Shown: in pieces, positions 52,717 through 64,000 of the stretch
Layout of the letters: each line of letters begins with the position of its first letter
Numbering within the stretch: the stretch's first letter is position 1
Translations under genes and position numbers: made by a program
The notes under the pieces: generated by a model
Told to the model about the DNA's origin: nothing
The model's input: only the letters and a program-made list of their open reading frames with translations
Databases searched by the model: none
Source of the DNA: Teratosphaeria epicoccoides
Taxonomy: Eukaryota; Ascomycota; Dothideomycetes; Mycosphaerellales; Teratosphaeriaceae
DNA length: 64,000 nt
Direction of reading: 5' to 3'
Assembly: GCA_021401465.1 (NCBI GenBank)
Contig: JADDMT010000042.1
Span: 212,210 to 276,209 of the forward strand

Positions 52717-55700
52717 ATGTTGGGCATGTGTGCAGTAAGTAGATCTTCTCTCCAGCATCTTGTTACGATTCCAAGAGTCGCAGATTTGGGCCGTGAGAGG
52801 TATTGGTTTCAGTGATAGCTGTGCGACAAGCTTGGCATAGACAAGGGCAAGAGCTTGGACTCGTCACTGATCGAGGCATTGGCGGGTGCGTTGATAGCGG
52901 ATTGGAAGATGAGGTTCAGACCACCATTTGGCAAGCAAACACAGACTGCTGTGGACAATGTGCCGAAAGTCCCGCAGGAGGAGGAGCAGCGGGCCGCCAG
53001 CACCAGCAAAGGTCCTCCAGCGCGTAGGAAGCCCCCCATGAGGGCTGCCACAAGTCCGGCGCTGCAGCTACACCAGAGCGACACCGTGAAGAAGCAGTCG
53101 AAGAAACGAATCATGCAGGACTTCTTCCGGAGCTTGAGGCCACCCAGTGCAGCGGGTGTGCGAGCACCGGCGAAGACTCAACACGATCATCGGTCCCGCG
53201 TTTCAAAACCGAATGCATCAGGCACGAGACGCAACAGCAGACACGCAATATCGCAAGATCCGTCTAAGCCGCGCAGCCGGACGAGCTTCGACATCAGCGA
53301 TGATGTGCTGGATCGTCTCATGGGCCCACCTAAGTCTGTAAAGGACTATGGTGGAAGAGACTCAATCCAGAGCGATCAGTTCTTTGTGAAGCAAAGGATC
53401 AAAGCGACCTCGCGAAAGGCTAGTGCGAATGGGACAATCGCGAGCAATGGACCCGCTCAGGCGCAGAAGAATAATCCGCAAATGCTTGGCGCAGAGGAAA
53501 TTGAGCAGCTACTTTCTGGTATGCCTTGCTTCTCAGTCATAGCACACAAACCAAAAGTGTCCTTCAGGGTGGTCAACGAGGTTCCGGGTGTCGACTGGCA
53601 AGAGTTGGGTCACAGGACATTTGGCTTGTGTACGCTTAGCGATCGGGTCCGTGGCTCGAAGAGCGCAAAGTACGGTACGCAGGAGTTGCCAGATATGCTG
53701 AGCGCAAATGGCTTGGATCCTGGGACCGTCGGGTTTGAGCACTTCTTACAAATGCCTATGGCAGATAGTGATGCTCTTCCGGATAGGCCGAAGTATTTTG
53801 AGAGAAGAAAATTGCTCGTAAACAAGCCGGCCCTGCTGGGTCTGCGCAAGATTAGTGTTGAGGCTTTGATCGACAGGCTGTTCGAGCTGGACAATCTTCG
53901 CGGCTTGCAGCGCAAAGACAGGGGCGATGGGAAGATGTTGCTGAATGAGAAGCGTATCGAGGAAATGGGAGAGGACTTGTTCCGAAGGGTAGTGGATTCG
54001 AATCTCGGCATCAGTGCGGCTGGTACTGGCAGCGTCACCCTCAGGACCCAAGTCGAGGCGTTGCAGAAAGTGTTGAACGAAGAGGAAGTGTGGTTCGATT
54101 TGAGCCAGCCGAAGTGGCGGCTGCGTGTTGGTCAACTTTTATGGGCCGCGAACAATGCGCCACTGCGAATCCCGGAGGACGAGATGCCCAGCAACCGTGA
54201 TGCGCTTCTGCTTCAGATCACGCTGGCTGCTGAGCTGCTCGTAAGACTTGATGCCTCAGAAGACCTAGCAGAGCAAGCAGGGTCATCATCTGCAGTCTCT
54301 CAAGAGGATCGACTGGCGATCTTTGCAACCCCCTCGTCAAAGGTGCAGTGGGATCTAGTGCTTGCAGAGCGGTTTCTTGACAACCTCAGAATCGCCGCGG
54401 ATGTCCAAGACAGTAGAAATAAGTCAACCAGGCGGGCCAGTCTCTTTAGTGCGATCAGCTTTGTAACGGCTAAGACATCCGGCCTCGGCTCGGAACCGGT
54501 GGTAGAGCCAGTGTTCCAGCCTAAGGCAGTTCAGACGCAATTGGATGGTCTCTTACACTTTGCGGAAGCCATCCGCTGGCCTCATACAAGAGACATCAAG
54601 GAAAAATTGCAGAAGAGTCTGAGTGCGGATAAAGCAGTCACGGTCGAGGGCAGAGCCCTCCAACTACCTGAAAGACGCGCCAGCGGGATTAGCGGATTGA
54701 GTGTGTATGCAACACCTCAAAGCAGTCCAACCCTTCCGCCACAAATACCTGACTTTCCTGTCGGAAATTTCAAGCTCGCAGATATCAGCTTGAACGTGCC
54801 CGACACGCCGATAGAGCAGACGGCTCGCAGACTGTCTGGTCAAACCTATATCACGACCAATCACAAGGTCCAGCTACAAGCGCCGGGCCTGCCAAATGGC
54901 ATCAATGCCTTTAGTTCCATGGGATGGATTTCGCGCTCATGGCTCAGCGGACTGGTTCTGCCTGGAGATTCTGCCAACTGCTTGTTATTCAGCGGATTAT
55001 TAGAGAACAGTCCAGACGCCATGCAGATTCTAGGTGACTATGCCTATCTTGAAGACGGCTTTCAATACGCTGGGTACATGTATTGGAGCAAGAAAAATGT
55101 TCTAGGGAGGGTCTTGGCACCCAACAAGGGCGCTAAGGAGTGCATGGGTTGGGTGTCGATGCCGATCGGAGGGTTGGTCGAAGGCTCCAGAAACAAGGAC
55201 GGGTGGATAGGGCTTGAGGTAAGGGAGGCGCCATCCAGGCATGCCATCAGGGCTCGGCTTCAGAAGCCTCAAGCTGTGGCGGACGATAGCGATCCGTTTT
55301 GCGGTCTTGACATTGGTAATTTGCACGCGAAAGACTTCGTGTGGCCCCTGGACGGTCCGCTAGTCATGGGCAATGAGGTTAATTTCTACGGCTTGTCGTT
55401 CAGAGAACGGTCAATATCTGGGCAAAGGCTGAGCAGTGCGGCCGATCTAGCGATAGCCGGAGGATCACCATCAGGCGCACAGGAAGCCAACCTCCCGCAC
55501 GAGAAGAAGCAGCCGAAGCGCAATATGGCAAAATTGAGCTTTGGATCCCCCATCAAAAGCAAGCTTCCGAGGCTGGAGCTCCTCATTCTGTACAACGTTC
55601 ACTTCATAACTTCCTACCCATGCAACCCGCCATCAGCTAGATCAAGGCCAAATTCGCGGCCCCTGTCAGTCGCCAAAGATGGTATCAAAGCGCCTCCCTC

Positions 55701-56130
55701 TGTCGCCGGCTCCGAAGAACCTGGCCCTACCGACAGCGGGACGGCGTCGGCCACGACGCAGATCAACGCCGCCGGCTCGAGCTACGCTCTGAGCCTCAAG
55801 GAGATTGAGAAAGAACTCCCGCCGCCACCTGCGCATCCGCTGCATGTCAGTTACACGTTTGACGTGGTGCCCGTCGCTGTGCTGCTCTCCGCTCATCCCG
55901 ATGCCAGGTCGAGAGCTGTGTCTAGGGCAGAGGAGAGGTCCAAGTCTGCTGTCGCTGAGGAGGTGGTAGTGCTTGACTGCAGAGGCACCGAGGACCTTGA
56001 GGTGCTGGCCAGAGCTTGGTGTGCTAAAATTGGTGAGAATGCGCTGATCGGCCAGTCTGGTAGGACTTGTCTGGCGTGCTGCGTGAGGGAGGCAAGAGCG
56101 TTGGGACTGTGTGTGGTCATCAGGACTTGA
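52717..56130 (+). CDS. Large protein of unknown function, 1109 aa
   Basis: The main exon, 52819-56130, is open throughout. An 18-nt first exon (52717-52734, MLGMCA) with a perfect GTAAGT donor joins in phase to a GATAG acceptor, giving LCDKLGIDKGKSLDSSLIEALAG. If that exon is wrong, the first ATG is 52906. The N-terminal 220 residues are basic and disordered. A folded-looking region runs from about residue 220 (AEEIEQLLSGMPCFSVIAH) through helical stretches to about 560. A second block at about 640-870 includes GMYMYWSKK-like and GWVSMPIGGLVEGSRNKDGW sequence. The tail ends in ARAWCAKIGENALIG and CLACCVREARALGLCVV. I recognise no named domain and suggest no function. Reading is clean, with no internal stops. 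Confidence 0.72.
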
Positions 56131-57120
56131 TCGTCGAAGCTACCTCCGCTCTCTCGGTAGTGCGAACCTGACATGGGTGCGGCCATCATTAGATTCAAAG
56201 AGGTTGTTATCATGGGTTATCAAGGCCTTATTGGGAAGGCGGACCACTGTTCAGAGCTTCTGTGCCGTGTCCGCGCCCTAAAGCCGCTACACTAGGCAGA
56301 TCTTGCTTGCACACAAGACGTCCACATTGCGCAAAACTCCGATGATGTTGAGTTGTATGTATGCTACCTGTATGACTAGATCGCATGCATCAGCGCATCC
56401 ACGCCTGTAATGTTTTGGGCGTGCAGACGGGTCATCCTCATCCAGCCTCATGATAGTGAACACTGCCACGGTCCTACCGTTATCTTGAGCATGTCATGGC
56501 AGCTTGTCGACATCCCGTCCACGTATCGAGAACCGATTCGGCGTCACCGACCATACGTATCTTGCTTGGTAGGGCGGAAACTGTGTCGGATGTCTCTCCG
56601 TGCGGCCCTCGTGCAACGGTCGGCGAGCTCTACTCGTCCATTCACGCTCTGTTCTCCAAGATGCCCGCTTTGTACATGGCATTTCGCAGAGGGCGTGTGG
56701 CAACATCGAGCATGTTGGCGTACATCGACTCGCCGTGCGCGCGTGGCACTGTCTTGGAAGACGTCGGTGGCGTGCTGAACCCCCAAGACAGCTGAGCTGA
56801 AGGCTCGCCCCACTTCTATTCCCGTGCGTGCTGAATCCCTTACACTTCTTGGATGTCTGGAAGCATGTTGGACCTTCTGCCGTGCGTTTCTGCAGCTGGT
56901 TACCGACCTGATGGATCAATACAGCGACTATGTCTGCAGAACGACCGAGTTTTGCTTATACTTATTCATCGTCCCGCTCGATCACCTCATTGAGGAATTC
57001 TACCGTTGGTATCTTGTCCCGTGGTCCTTTAGTCTAACGCCACCGCCCCGAAGCCCAAACGCCCGTTCATGTACAAGTACTCCCCGGATCCCATGCCCTC
57101 TATACGCTTGACATCGTCAT
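56131..57120. other. Convergent intergenic region
   Basis: About 1 kb lies between two convergent stops. Overlapping 90-140-codon ORFs on both strands near 56500-56900 lack any domain and read as mutual antisense shadows. No supported gene. Confidence 0.5.
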
Positions 57121-58567
57121 CTACGCTGAACAACCATTATAACCGGCCTGCTGCCACATCTTCACGCTCTTGATCTGCATCTGGCCCTCGTCATCCTTCT
57201 GCCACGTCGGGTACCACTGGTCACGCGCATTCCAGAAGTCCCTCTTCGCCGTGGACGATGCATCAACCCAAGGCTTGCCAGCGACGCCATCGTCGAACCA
57301 TCCGTTTGTGCCCCCGACGGCGACGTTCAGGATGAGGTAGAAGTCCTGATCGAAAGGAGTGCTGTCACGACCGGTCTGGCTCCATGGGTCAACAAGTCGG
57401 GTACCGTTCGAGTCGGCCGCGGGAAAGTCACCCTTCTGCCAGAATGGCTTGTTGAAGTTGACGTAAATGACTTGGAGGAGACGGGAGTCAAGGTAGGTGA
57501 AGAGATATTTCTCGCTCCACTCGAGGCCATAAGTGTGGAAGCCTGCGGCGTAGGTGGTGTGGAGAGCTTTTTGCTTGCCGTTGTTGCGCCACCAGCCATC
57601 ATTGTCGCTGTCCGGACCCCAGTGGAGAGTGGAAGACACAATGTTGTCGCCACCCTGAGCATAGGTGTAGTTGTTGCCACGGGATTCCATGATGTCAATC
57701 TCACCGGACTCGGGCCAAGGACCGTATGTGTTGTTGACTGGCAACATCCAGATTGCGGGCCACAACCAGTCACCGGCAGGCAGCTTGGCTTCGACTTCGA
57801 TGCGGCCGTACTTGATGGACACGCTCTTCTTGGTCGAAATCCGGGCAGACTTGACTGGGTTCACAATGGTCCCGTTGGTGGTGTTGGTCACAGCGACGCA
57901 GTCAGACCATGTCGTGGTGCTGCAACTGCCATCAGACAACAAATTGATCACATTGTCGGTCTCGATGAGCTTCGCGTCCTGGAGAGTCGGCTTGATGATG
58001 AGCATGCCATCCTGGACATAGGCGTTCTCATTGGTGTTTGTGGTCTCCTCGAATTGGCCATTGCTTCACATCAAAGTCAGTCAGCATTGGTGCCGGCGAA
58101 GGTGTTCGCAAGGTGTAGTCTGCTTACCCGAAACCGCCGACCTCGACTTCCTTGTACCACTTGTCGGACAGACCGCTGGAGAAGTCGTCCATCAGGACCG
58201 GGCAGTAACTGTACGTATGGACGGTCTGAAGGCCCTCATAGACCACAAATCCAACGAGCGCCAGACCGACGAGGATGCCAATGATTGGTATGATGGTGAC
58301 CCATTTCTCCTTCGGATCCTTCTGCTCAAGCCACGGCCGCTCCGCCTCGCCTTTCTTGATGCGCCTGGAATGAAAGTATCTCGGTGGAGGCGCGCTCTGC
58401 ACGCCGGTGGACGAACCCATGGCTGAAACCGGCATGGAGCCATACGGCGTCGCGAAAGGGTTCGGCTGTTGCCTTTGAGCCAACTCGATGGAGTCTTGAT
58501 CAATGTCTGATCCTGCTCTTGGCGTGGTCGCTGTGGTCGTCGCGCCACTGTGGAAGTTTTGGTCCAT
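57121..58567 (-). CDS. Membrane-anchored GH16 family glucanase/transglycosidase-like protein
   Basis: Exons 58567-58128 and 58063-57121 give 460 aa; the 64-nt intron has GTAAGC, GCTGACTGAC and GTGAAG borders. A cytosolic N-terminal tail of about 90 residues, rich in Ser/Thr/Pro, precedes one membrane segment (WVTIIPIIGILVGLALVGFVVY), so it is a type II membrane protein with an extracellular catalytic domain. The GH16 core contains GRIEVEAKLPAGDWLWPAIW and the catalytic EIDIMES with both Glu. HTYGLEWSEKYLFTYLD and LILNVAVGGTNGWF follow. This layout is like fungal GH16 beta-1,3-glucan-type enzymes or glucan-binding relatives that act on the cell wall. The catalytic motif is intact, so it is probably active; linkage specificity cannot be told from sequence alone. 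Confidence 0.9.
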
Positions 58568-61500
58568 TTTGGTGGAGGAAGCAGGGGCGCGAAGCGGGAC
58601 GGGTGCGGACGACTTGTATTCGAGAGGAGAATGAGAGCAGGGACGAAGTCAAGCACAGCCGCGCAGAATGATGGGGGTGGTGAGTGAATGTAGATGGTGC
58701 AGGCACAAGGGATGGTGATGGGGGTGCGAGCAAGGCTGTTAAGTTCCAGGGTGGAGCGAGGTGTGATGGAGGGATTGGGGGACTGCGGAGCGCAGGCTGA
58801 GGTTGTTCTTGGTCCAGTCTCATCAGAGCCTTTTGTCAGGTGGAGCGTCCAGGCAAGCATAGCTCTGCCAGCCATGGGTAGCATCTTCGATCTTTGAGTT
58901 CAGCAGCGCCAACGCGAACGCCATCGACCGGGCTTTGGCGATGTGCGTGCATCGCATCATACCCGCAAGTCGCACACGGACCGGTGGGTGAGACGGCGGA
59001 GGCGGTGGGACAAATCTGGCTCCCTCCCGAGCCTACAGACCACCTGGAAGAAGTAAGTGGGTCTGTCCTAGTGCTTCCCATTCGGGGGGATGCTGCGATA
59101 AGCGTGAGGCTAATATGTCAGCAGAGTTTCCGGCGAGAAGCATTGTTCGAGCAGGTATTATCATTCTGAGGGAGTGTTGCATGGCAGAGCACGATTGGGT
59201 AGAGGGTTGGGACGGGTGCTGTGCCAGGGTGTATTCTCGCAGCCTGCTTGGGGCGTGGTTCTGACGCCGGATATTTGACCACATGTTGATATTTGACCAT
59301 ATGTGTCTGTCAAGTTGGCAGGTTTGAATTTGAATGGCCAAGGTATGATATGCCTCGCACTCGCTCAAGACGCCGAGTCGGGACACTCTCGGTGTACCGG
59401 GCGGCGGGCGAGAATGTTTGTTTCCAACGGCGTCGCTGGACGAACATGTTCTGGACGTGATGCCTGTCGACGTTCCTTTGGTTCACATGCTGGCTCGGTT
59501 CATGATTAGACTTTGCGTCTGTGTGATGACGACCCTGTCTTTTCGTACTGGTGATCCGCGAAAGTTAGTAGGCATGTCCCGATCATTTGGAAGCCCTTCG
59601 CCTGCATGCACCAATTGACAAGACTACTGCAATTCAATCACTGGACGGTATTCAACTGAATTCACGCATCCACCAAAACAATGAAGCCTACGCTATCCTT
59701 GGCCCGTTCCTGGTGGACTTGCTTGGAATCCTAGCACATCATCGCCCACGTGGTTGACATGTTGTGCAACTTGTTACTGTATATTGTCAGAAGTTCAGTA
59801 TTTACCTGACGAGAACATTGCCTCTCGCGAGTGACCCGAGGCTCCTCTGCACACCATCATGCTCCATGCTCCTCTGCACTGTGCAGAGCAGACTTCCTGT
59901 GCGGCACATGTGGCGTATCTGCAAACCGCCTCACATACCCTCCATGCCCATCAGAGCCGCTCACATCGCAAAGACTCTTGTACGGCACGCTGTAACCACG
60001 CGGTAACGAGGTCTGCACAGATCACCTCCCCGTCTGTCGTCGACGTTTCTGCCATGTCGTTGCCAGGATGCTGCATCCTTCATGCAGGCACGGCTGGCTA
60101 GTAGTGATATGCGCATGGGACACTTTGGCCACGCGAGACCGGCCGATAATGCTCCACAGCTCATCAACATCGACAGTACCTTGCATCGGGATCAGCTTCT
60201 ATTCTCTGATACAATCATTCGTCATCATAGGCTCGATATGCTCGAACGATTCGGGTTGACAGCTTGGTAGATGCAACGACGGATGGTACCTGGCCAAATT
60301 GTGCATGATCATCCCGGAGCCTGCCTCATTTGCTGCAGACAACGGGGGGAGTCGTTGAGATGTCTGCACATGTGCCGACATCGCCAGCCCTTGCTCGACA
60401 AGCGACGGACAGCGTACCTGCGCAAGACAGCTGGTGAGCGGCCAGTCGTGGGTGGGTACGTAGGGGATCATCAGATGGACATCTAGTGGTGCCCGGCTTG
60501 CTGCTCTCCTATCTCATCTGCTCCCAATCACTCTGGCTCGGTCAATAATCTGCGACAGGGGTTCTTGATCTGCACCCGCGTCACGCCTCTTGCAGACTTG
60601 CGGTACCGAACTCCACTTGGTTGGCCCACGGAACAATGGGAAATTTCTGGGAACACCACAAGGCTGCGCAAGTCTAGAAATAGTCCACAAGATGGAGACA
60701 CATGGCTGAGCTTCAGCATCGGGAACAAGCACCGCTCGATATCGCCGACAGAGCATGATATCAAGGATTCTGCTAAATGGACCCGCGCATAGGACAAGTG
60801 TTTGCGGCAGCGACGACGCACGAGATGCTGGGGTCCGACCTTGCGGACTGCATGTCGCTTACGTGAAGGAGCGCACAGGCTCGGGAGTCAGGATACCTCG
60901 AGGACTCCTAACAGTGCCGGTTGATCAGAACTCCCGCGGCATATGCTCTTCTTGGATGCGGCTCACGCTCTGTTTAGGTAGAGTCTTGTTTGGGACCTCG
61001 CTTCCAATAATGTCATACGATCGTGACTGCTACCGTGCGGATCAACAACATTCATTCAGACTCATGCTTGGCCAATTTGCTCGCCCTGCACATTGGTTGC
61101 TCACTGGGTCAGCAAAAGCTCTAATGGCGAACAAGGATGCATTGTTCAGCTTTCGAGCCCTCGAGGCGAGTGGTGCCGTTTCTATGTTCTCACGGGGGCA
61201 CGAAAGCCATGCGGAGTCCGGACCTGCCTGGAGCCTTACGTTCAGATGCGTCGGCTTAGTATTCACGTGCTCAGGCGCCATCATACAGGCCAGCGCACTG
61301 ATTCAGAGGCCCGAAGCATATCTGCAAGGACATCGCCCGCCCTTGCAGTTCGGCGCTAGTAGCGACTGCTTATCTTGGGCAATGCGCCAAGGATCTGTGC
61401 CGTGTCTGGTTCAGGGAACGAAAGCCAGCGGTACGGCTGTGGTAACCGTCCCGTTGACGATGAAGTCTTGCGTATACTACATGCCGGTCGACCCGACGTC

Positions 61501-61870
61501 AGCCACGTTATGACAGCGCACGCTCCTTCGAGCATCAGTCCATCAGAGCCCCGAACTCAACGACCTCGCCCTTGTCTTAGAGGCGCCACCTGAGCTCGAG
61601 TCGAAGCATGGAGATCCTGCGCATGAATCATAGGAGAGTCCAGGCAGCGTTGAGCCTCTTCCTGCATCGAGCCATTTCATTCAAGGAGGCTCTCCTGGTA
61701 AGGAAGCTCATGCACAATTTTCACTCTTTCTACAGCAGCTTTCTCTATCAAGCACCATTTGACGACTGGTCTCATTGCCATTCCGACCTTTCACTGTTCA
61801 ATCAGTACTGTCTCAAGCACGCTCACCGAGTCACGGCAACCTCGCTTAGGCTGAGCCTCAGCTAGGCATT
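58568..61870. other. Long divergent intergenic region between GH16 and GT2 genes
   Basis: This is the longest gene-free stretch in the window, 3.3 kb, between divergent starts of two cell-surface carbohydrate genes. ORFs reach 252 codons (60755-61513) but without a domain or membrane pattern. It may hold two long promoters, or an unrecognised small gene or non-coding RNA. Confidence 0.45.
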
Positions 61871-63966
61871 ATGGGTCTCAAAGCCTTGCTTAGACGCGGC
61901 TCTGAGAAAGATGCCGCCAACGAACAAGGCAGGCCGGAGATGGTGCAACAGTCAGCTGCGACAGACGAGGGAGCAAAGTCCACAACATGGACCTCAAGAC
62001 CGCCTTCAAGCAGCCCCTCGACAAAATCCGTCAATCGACCAACATCTCTCATGGCGCAAATCAAGCACGAAGTGATGGCCAACCATCTCTTTCAAAAGCA
62101 ATGCTCCCTACTGTGGATCGTCGATGGCTCCGGGTCCACGGAAGGCGTCCTCGTCCGTAAATCGAAGGCCAGCTTCCTGGCATGCCCTGCCGACCTCATC
62201 CAGTCCGTGTTCGCCCAAAGCGTCATGATGCTCAACCTGCCCTGCGCAATGACCGTCAACTCCAGAGTCGTTCGGACGTACCTTGCTTGGTTCCCCGATG
62301 CCCCTGATGTGCCGTTGAAGAACGGCCTCAGAGTGCAGGTCTTGCCCACCATGGAGGACCTGCGCTTGGCGAGGAAGGCTCAGAACGCGGCGTTCATCAA
62401 GTCAGGAGGTCTTTTGGTCATTTGGGATGATGGTGAGCAGATACCGAATCGAGCGAGAAAGTGGTGCGGTGCTAATGTCAAATACAGATGCGGAGAACCT
62501 CGTTCCTCGAGGTCAAAGTATCGAGTCCGACCTCATGGACTTGGTATGGAAAACTCGCGCCGAGCTTCAGGCTGAAGAAGGTATGGACGAGAACAACGAG
62601 AAGAAAGCGCCACGCGTCACCTCCGAGGAAATCGACCAAGAGAGCGGCGAGCCCCTCGCGGAGAATCGACCAACGCACCTGATGAACACCGTCCTGGTTG
62701 CCATCACACTCTGCCTCATCATCGTCATGCTGGGTGCCGGCTGGCGCGTGATCGCCATCGAGGTCCTCGGCGATGGAAACTACTTGCGCCTCGCCTTCGT
62801 GGCCCTCGCGCCCGTCCAGATCTTCATCACGCTCTTCTTCGCTCAAGTCATTGTCGGATGCACAGCCCAAATGTTTGGACCTATCCAACAGATGAGGACG
62901 AACAGCCGCTTCTACTCTGCTCTGCTGCCGCGCCGGCTCACGGGCACCCTGCCACACGTGACGATCCAGATGCCGGTGTACAAGGAAGGTCTCGCTGGTG
63001 TCATTGCGCCGACGATCCGATCAATCAAGCAGGCTATCTCGACATATGAGCTTCAAGGAGGCAGCGCGAATATCTTCGTGAACGACGATGGCATGCAGAT
63101 TCTCGATGAAGCAGAGCGGCAAGCTCGCATCGACTTCTACGCCGACAACTCGATCGGCTGGACCGCAAGACCTAAACACGGCGCCGAAGGCTTCCAGCGC
63201 CGCGGCAAGTTCAAGAAGGCTAGCAACATGAACTTCGGGCTGATGATCAGCAACAATGTCGAAGAGAAGCTAGCTCAGGTCGTCCGCCATCCGCGATGGA
63301 CGCAAGACGAAGAAGCGACCGAGTACGAGCGTTGCCTCCGAGAAGTCCTCGAAGAACACGGCCGTGCCTGGGCTGACGGGAACGTGCGGATCGGCGACTA
63401 CATCCTCATTGTCGACTCCGACACCAGAGTGCCAGCCGACTGCCTCCTTGACGCCTGCAGCGAAATGGAACAGTCACCTGAAGTCGGCATCATGCAGTTC
63501 TCCTCTGGCGTCATGCAAGTCGTCGGGGACTTTTTTGAAAACGTAAGCCTCCCCACCTCCCAATGCCTTCAAGGCTGCAAGTGAAGCTGAGTCCTTCCGC
63601 GTAGGGCATAACCTTCTTCACCAACCTCATCTACACCGCAATCCGGTACACCGTCTCGAACGGCGACGTGGCCCCCTTCGTCGGCCACAACGCGATCCTC
63701 CGCTGGTCCGCGATCCAGCAGATCGGGTATTTCGACGATGATGGCTATGAGAAGTTCTGGTCCGAGTCGCACGTCTCCGAGGACTTTGAGATGTCCCTGA
63801 AGCTCCAGTGCAACGGGTACATCATCCGTCTCGCTTCGTGGGCGGGCGAAGGATTCAAAGAGGGGGTATCCCTGACTGTCTACGACGAGCTGGCGAGATG
63901 GGAGAAATACGCATACGGGTGCAACGAGCTGCTCTTTTATCCGGTGAGGAAGTGGATCTACAAAGG
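61871..63966 (+). CDS. Membrane GT2-family glycosyltransferase, 3' partial
   Basis: Exons 61871-62432, 62488-63542 and 63605-63966 are in the window; the next donor GTACGT begins at 63967 and the rest is cut off. Intron 1 is 55 nt (GTGAGC, TGCTAATG, ATACAG) and intron 2 is 62 nt. About 260 cytosolic residues include GGLLVIWDD and ESDLMDLVWKTRAELQ. Two membrane segments follow (LVAITLCLIIVMLGAGWRVI and LAPVQIFITLFFAQVIVG), then the catalytic loop: VTIQMPVYKEGL, VNDDGMQ, RRGKFKKASNMNFGL, LIVDSDTRVPADC, APFVGHNAILRW and SEDFEMSLKL. These are the D, DxD and ED motifs of processive GT2 enzymes. It resembles the fungal GT2 described in Zymoseptoria and Fusarium as needed for hyphal growth on solid surfaces; that orthology is my inference. 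The product polysaccharide is unknown. Confidence 0.88.
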
Positions 63967-63976
63967 GTACGTACTG

Positions 63977-64000
63977 CCCCCCCCCCCCCCCCCCCCCCCC
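63977..64000 (+). repeat. 24-C homopolymer at the window edge
   Basis: Every base from 63977 to the end is C, starting 10 nt into the predicted third intron of the GT2 gene. It could be a true intronic homopolymer or a sequencing or assembly artefact at a contig edge. Confidence 0.95.

Noticed and set aside
60755..61513. 252-codon plus-strand ORF in the GH16-GT2 spacer
   Set aside because: No recognisable motif, membrane pattern or codon regularity; could be chance in GC-rich sequence.

Overview
The window is nuclear DNA of a filamentous ascomycete (Pezizomycotina). The introns are short (about 44-145 nt) with GT...CTNAC/CTAAT...AG signals, and gene density is about one per 3.5 kb. Fungus-only families are present: Zn2Cys6 plus fungal-specific regulator, VTC polyphosphate polymerase, LTE1-type RasGEF, Sen1, sedolisin, GH128. 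The F-box-like family at 51.5-52.4 kb and the overall gene style suggest Dothideomycetes (Capnodiales/Mycosphaerellales-like). That placement is an inference; no search was run. All exon structures were assembled by eye from splice signals and frame continuity.

Layout. 0-8.6 kb is a cell-surface block: the 3' end of a GH128 glucanase-like wall protein with a 7x48-bp repeat (3-1874), a four-exon GPI-type repeat protein of 1304 aa (3463-7536), and a MAPR/neudesin-like cytochrome-b5-fold protein with signal peptide and C-terminal RDEL (7835-8638). 9-20.7 kb is a minus-strand run: LTE1-type RasGEF (8976-14015), VTC4-like polyphosphate polymerase with a 5-nt first coding exon (15783-18419), and an F-box protein (18907-20661). 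21.6-27.8 kb is Sen1 helicase. 29.3-32.2 kb is a disordered protein of unknown function with a KEN motif. 32.2-35.4 kb is mostly gene-poor, with a small probable membrane protein and a degenerate tRNA-like element. 35.4-40 kb holds malate synthase, whose PTS1 lies on a tiny last exon, a two-TM protein, and a class I O-methyltransferase. 42.4-48.7 kb holds a Zn2Cys6 regulator, a small hypothetical protein and a secreted sedolisin protease. 49.9-56.1 kb holds a GNAT acetyltransferase, an F-box-like gene interrupted by one TGA in the context TGA CTA G, and an 1109-aa unknown protein. 57.1-58.6 kb is a membrane-anchored GH16 enzyme. From 61.9 kb to the edge is a GT2 family glycosyltransferase, cut off inside a poly-C run.

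The genes do not form a single pathway or a secondary-metabolite cluster. There is a loose theme of cell wall and surface (GH128, GPI repeat protein, GH16, GT2) and secretion (sedolisin, ER-retained MAPR), mixed with housekeeping genes (Sen1, VTC4, LTE1, malate synthase). I found no CRISPR array, intact transposon, rRNA or prophage. The most interesting signals are post-transcriptional: the leaky-stop context in the F-box-like gene and the PTS1-encoding last exon of malate synthase, which intron retention would remove.
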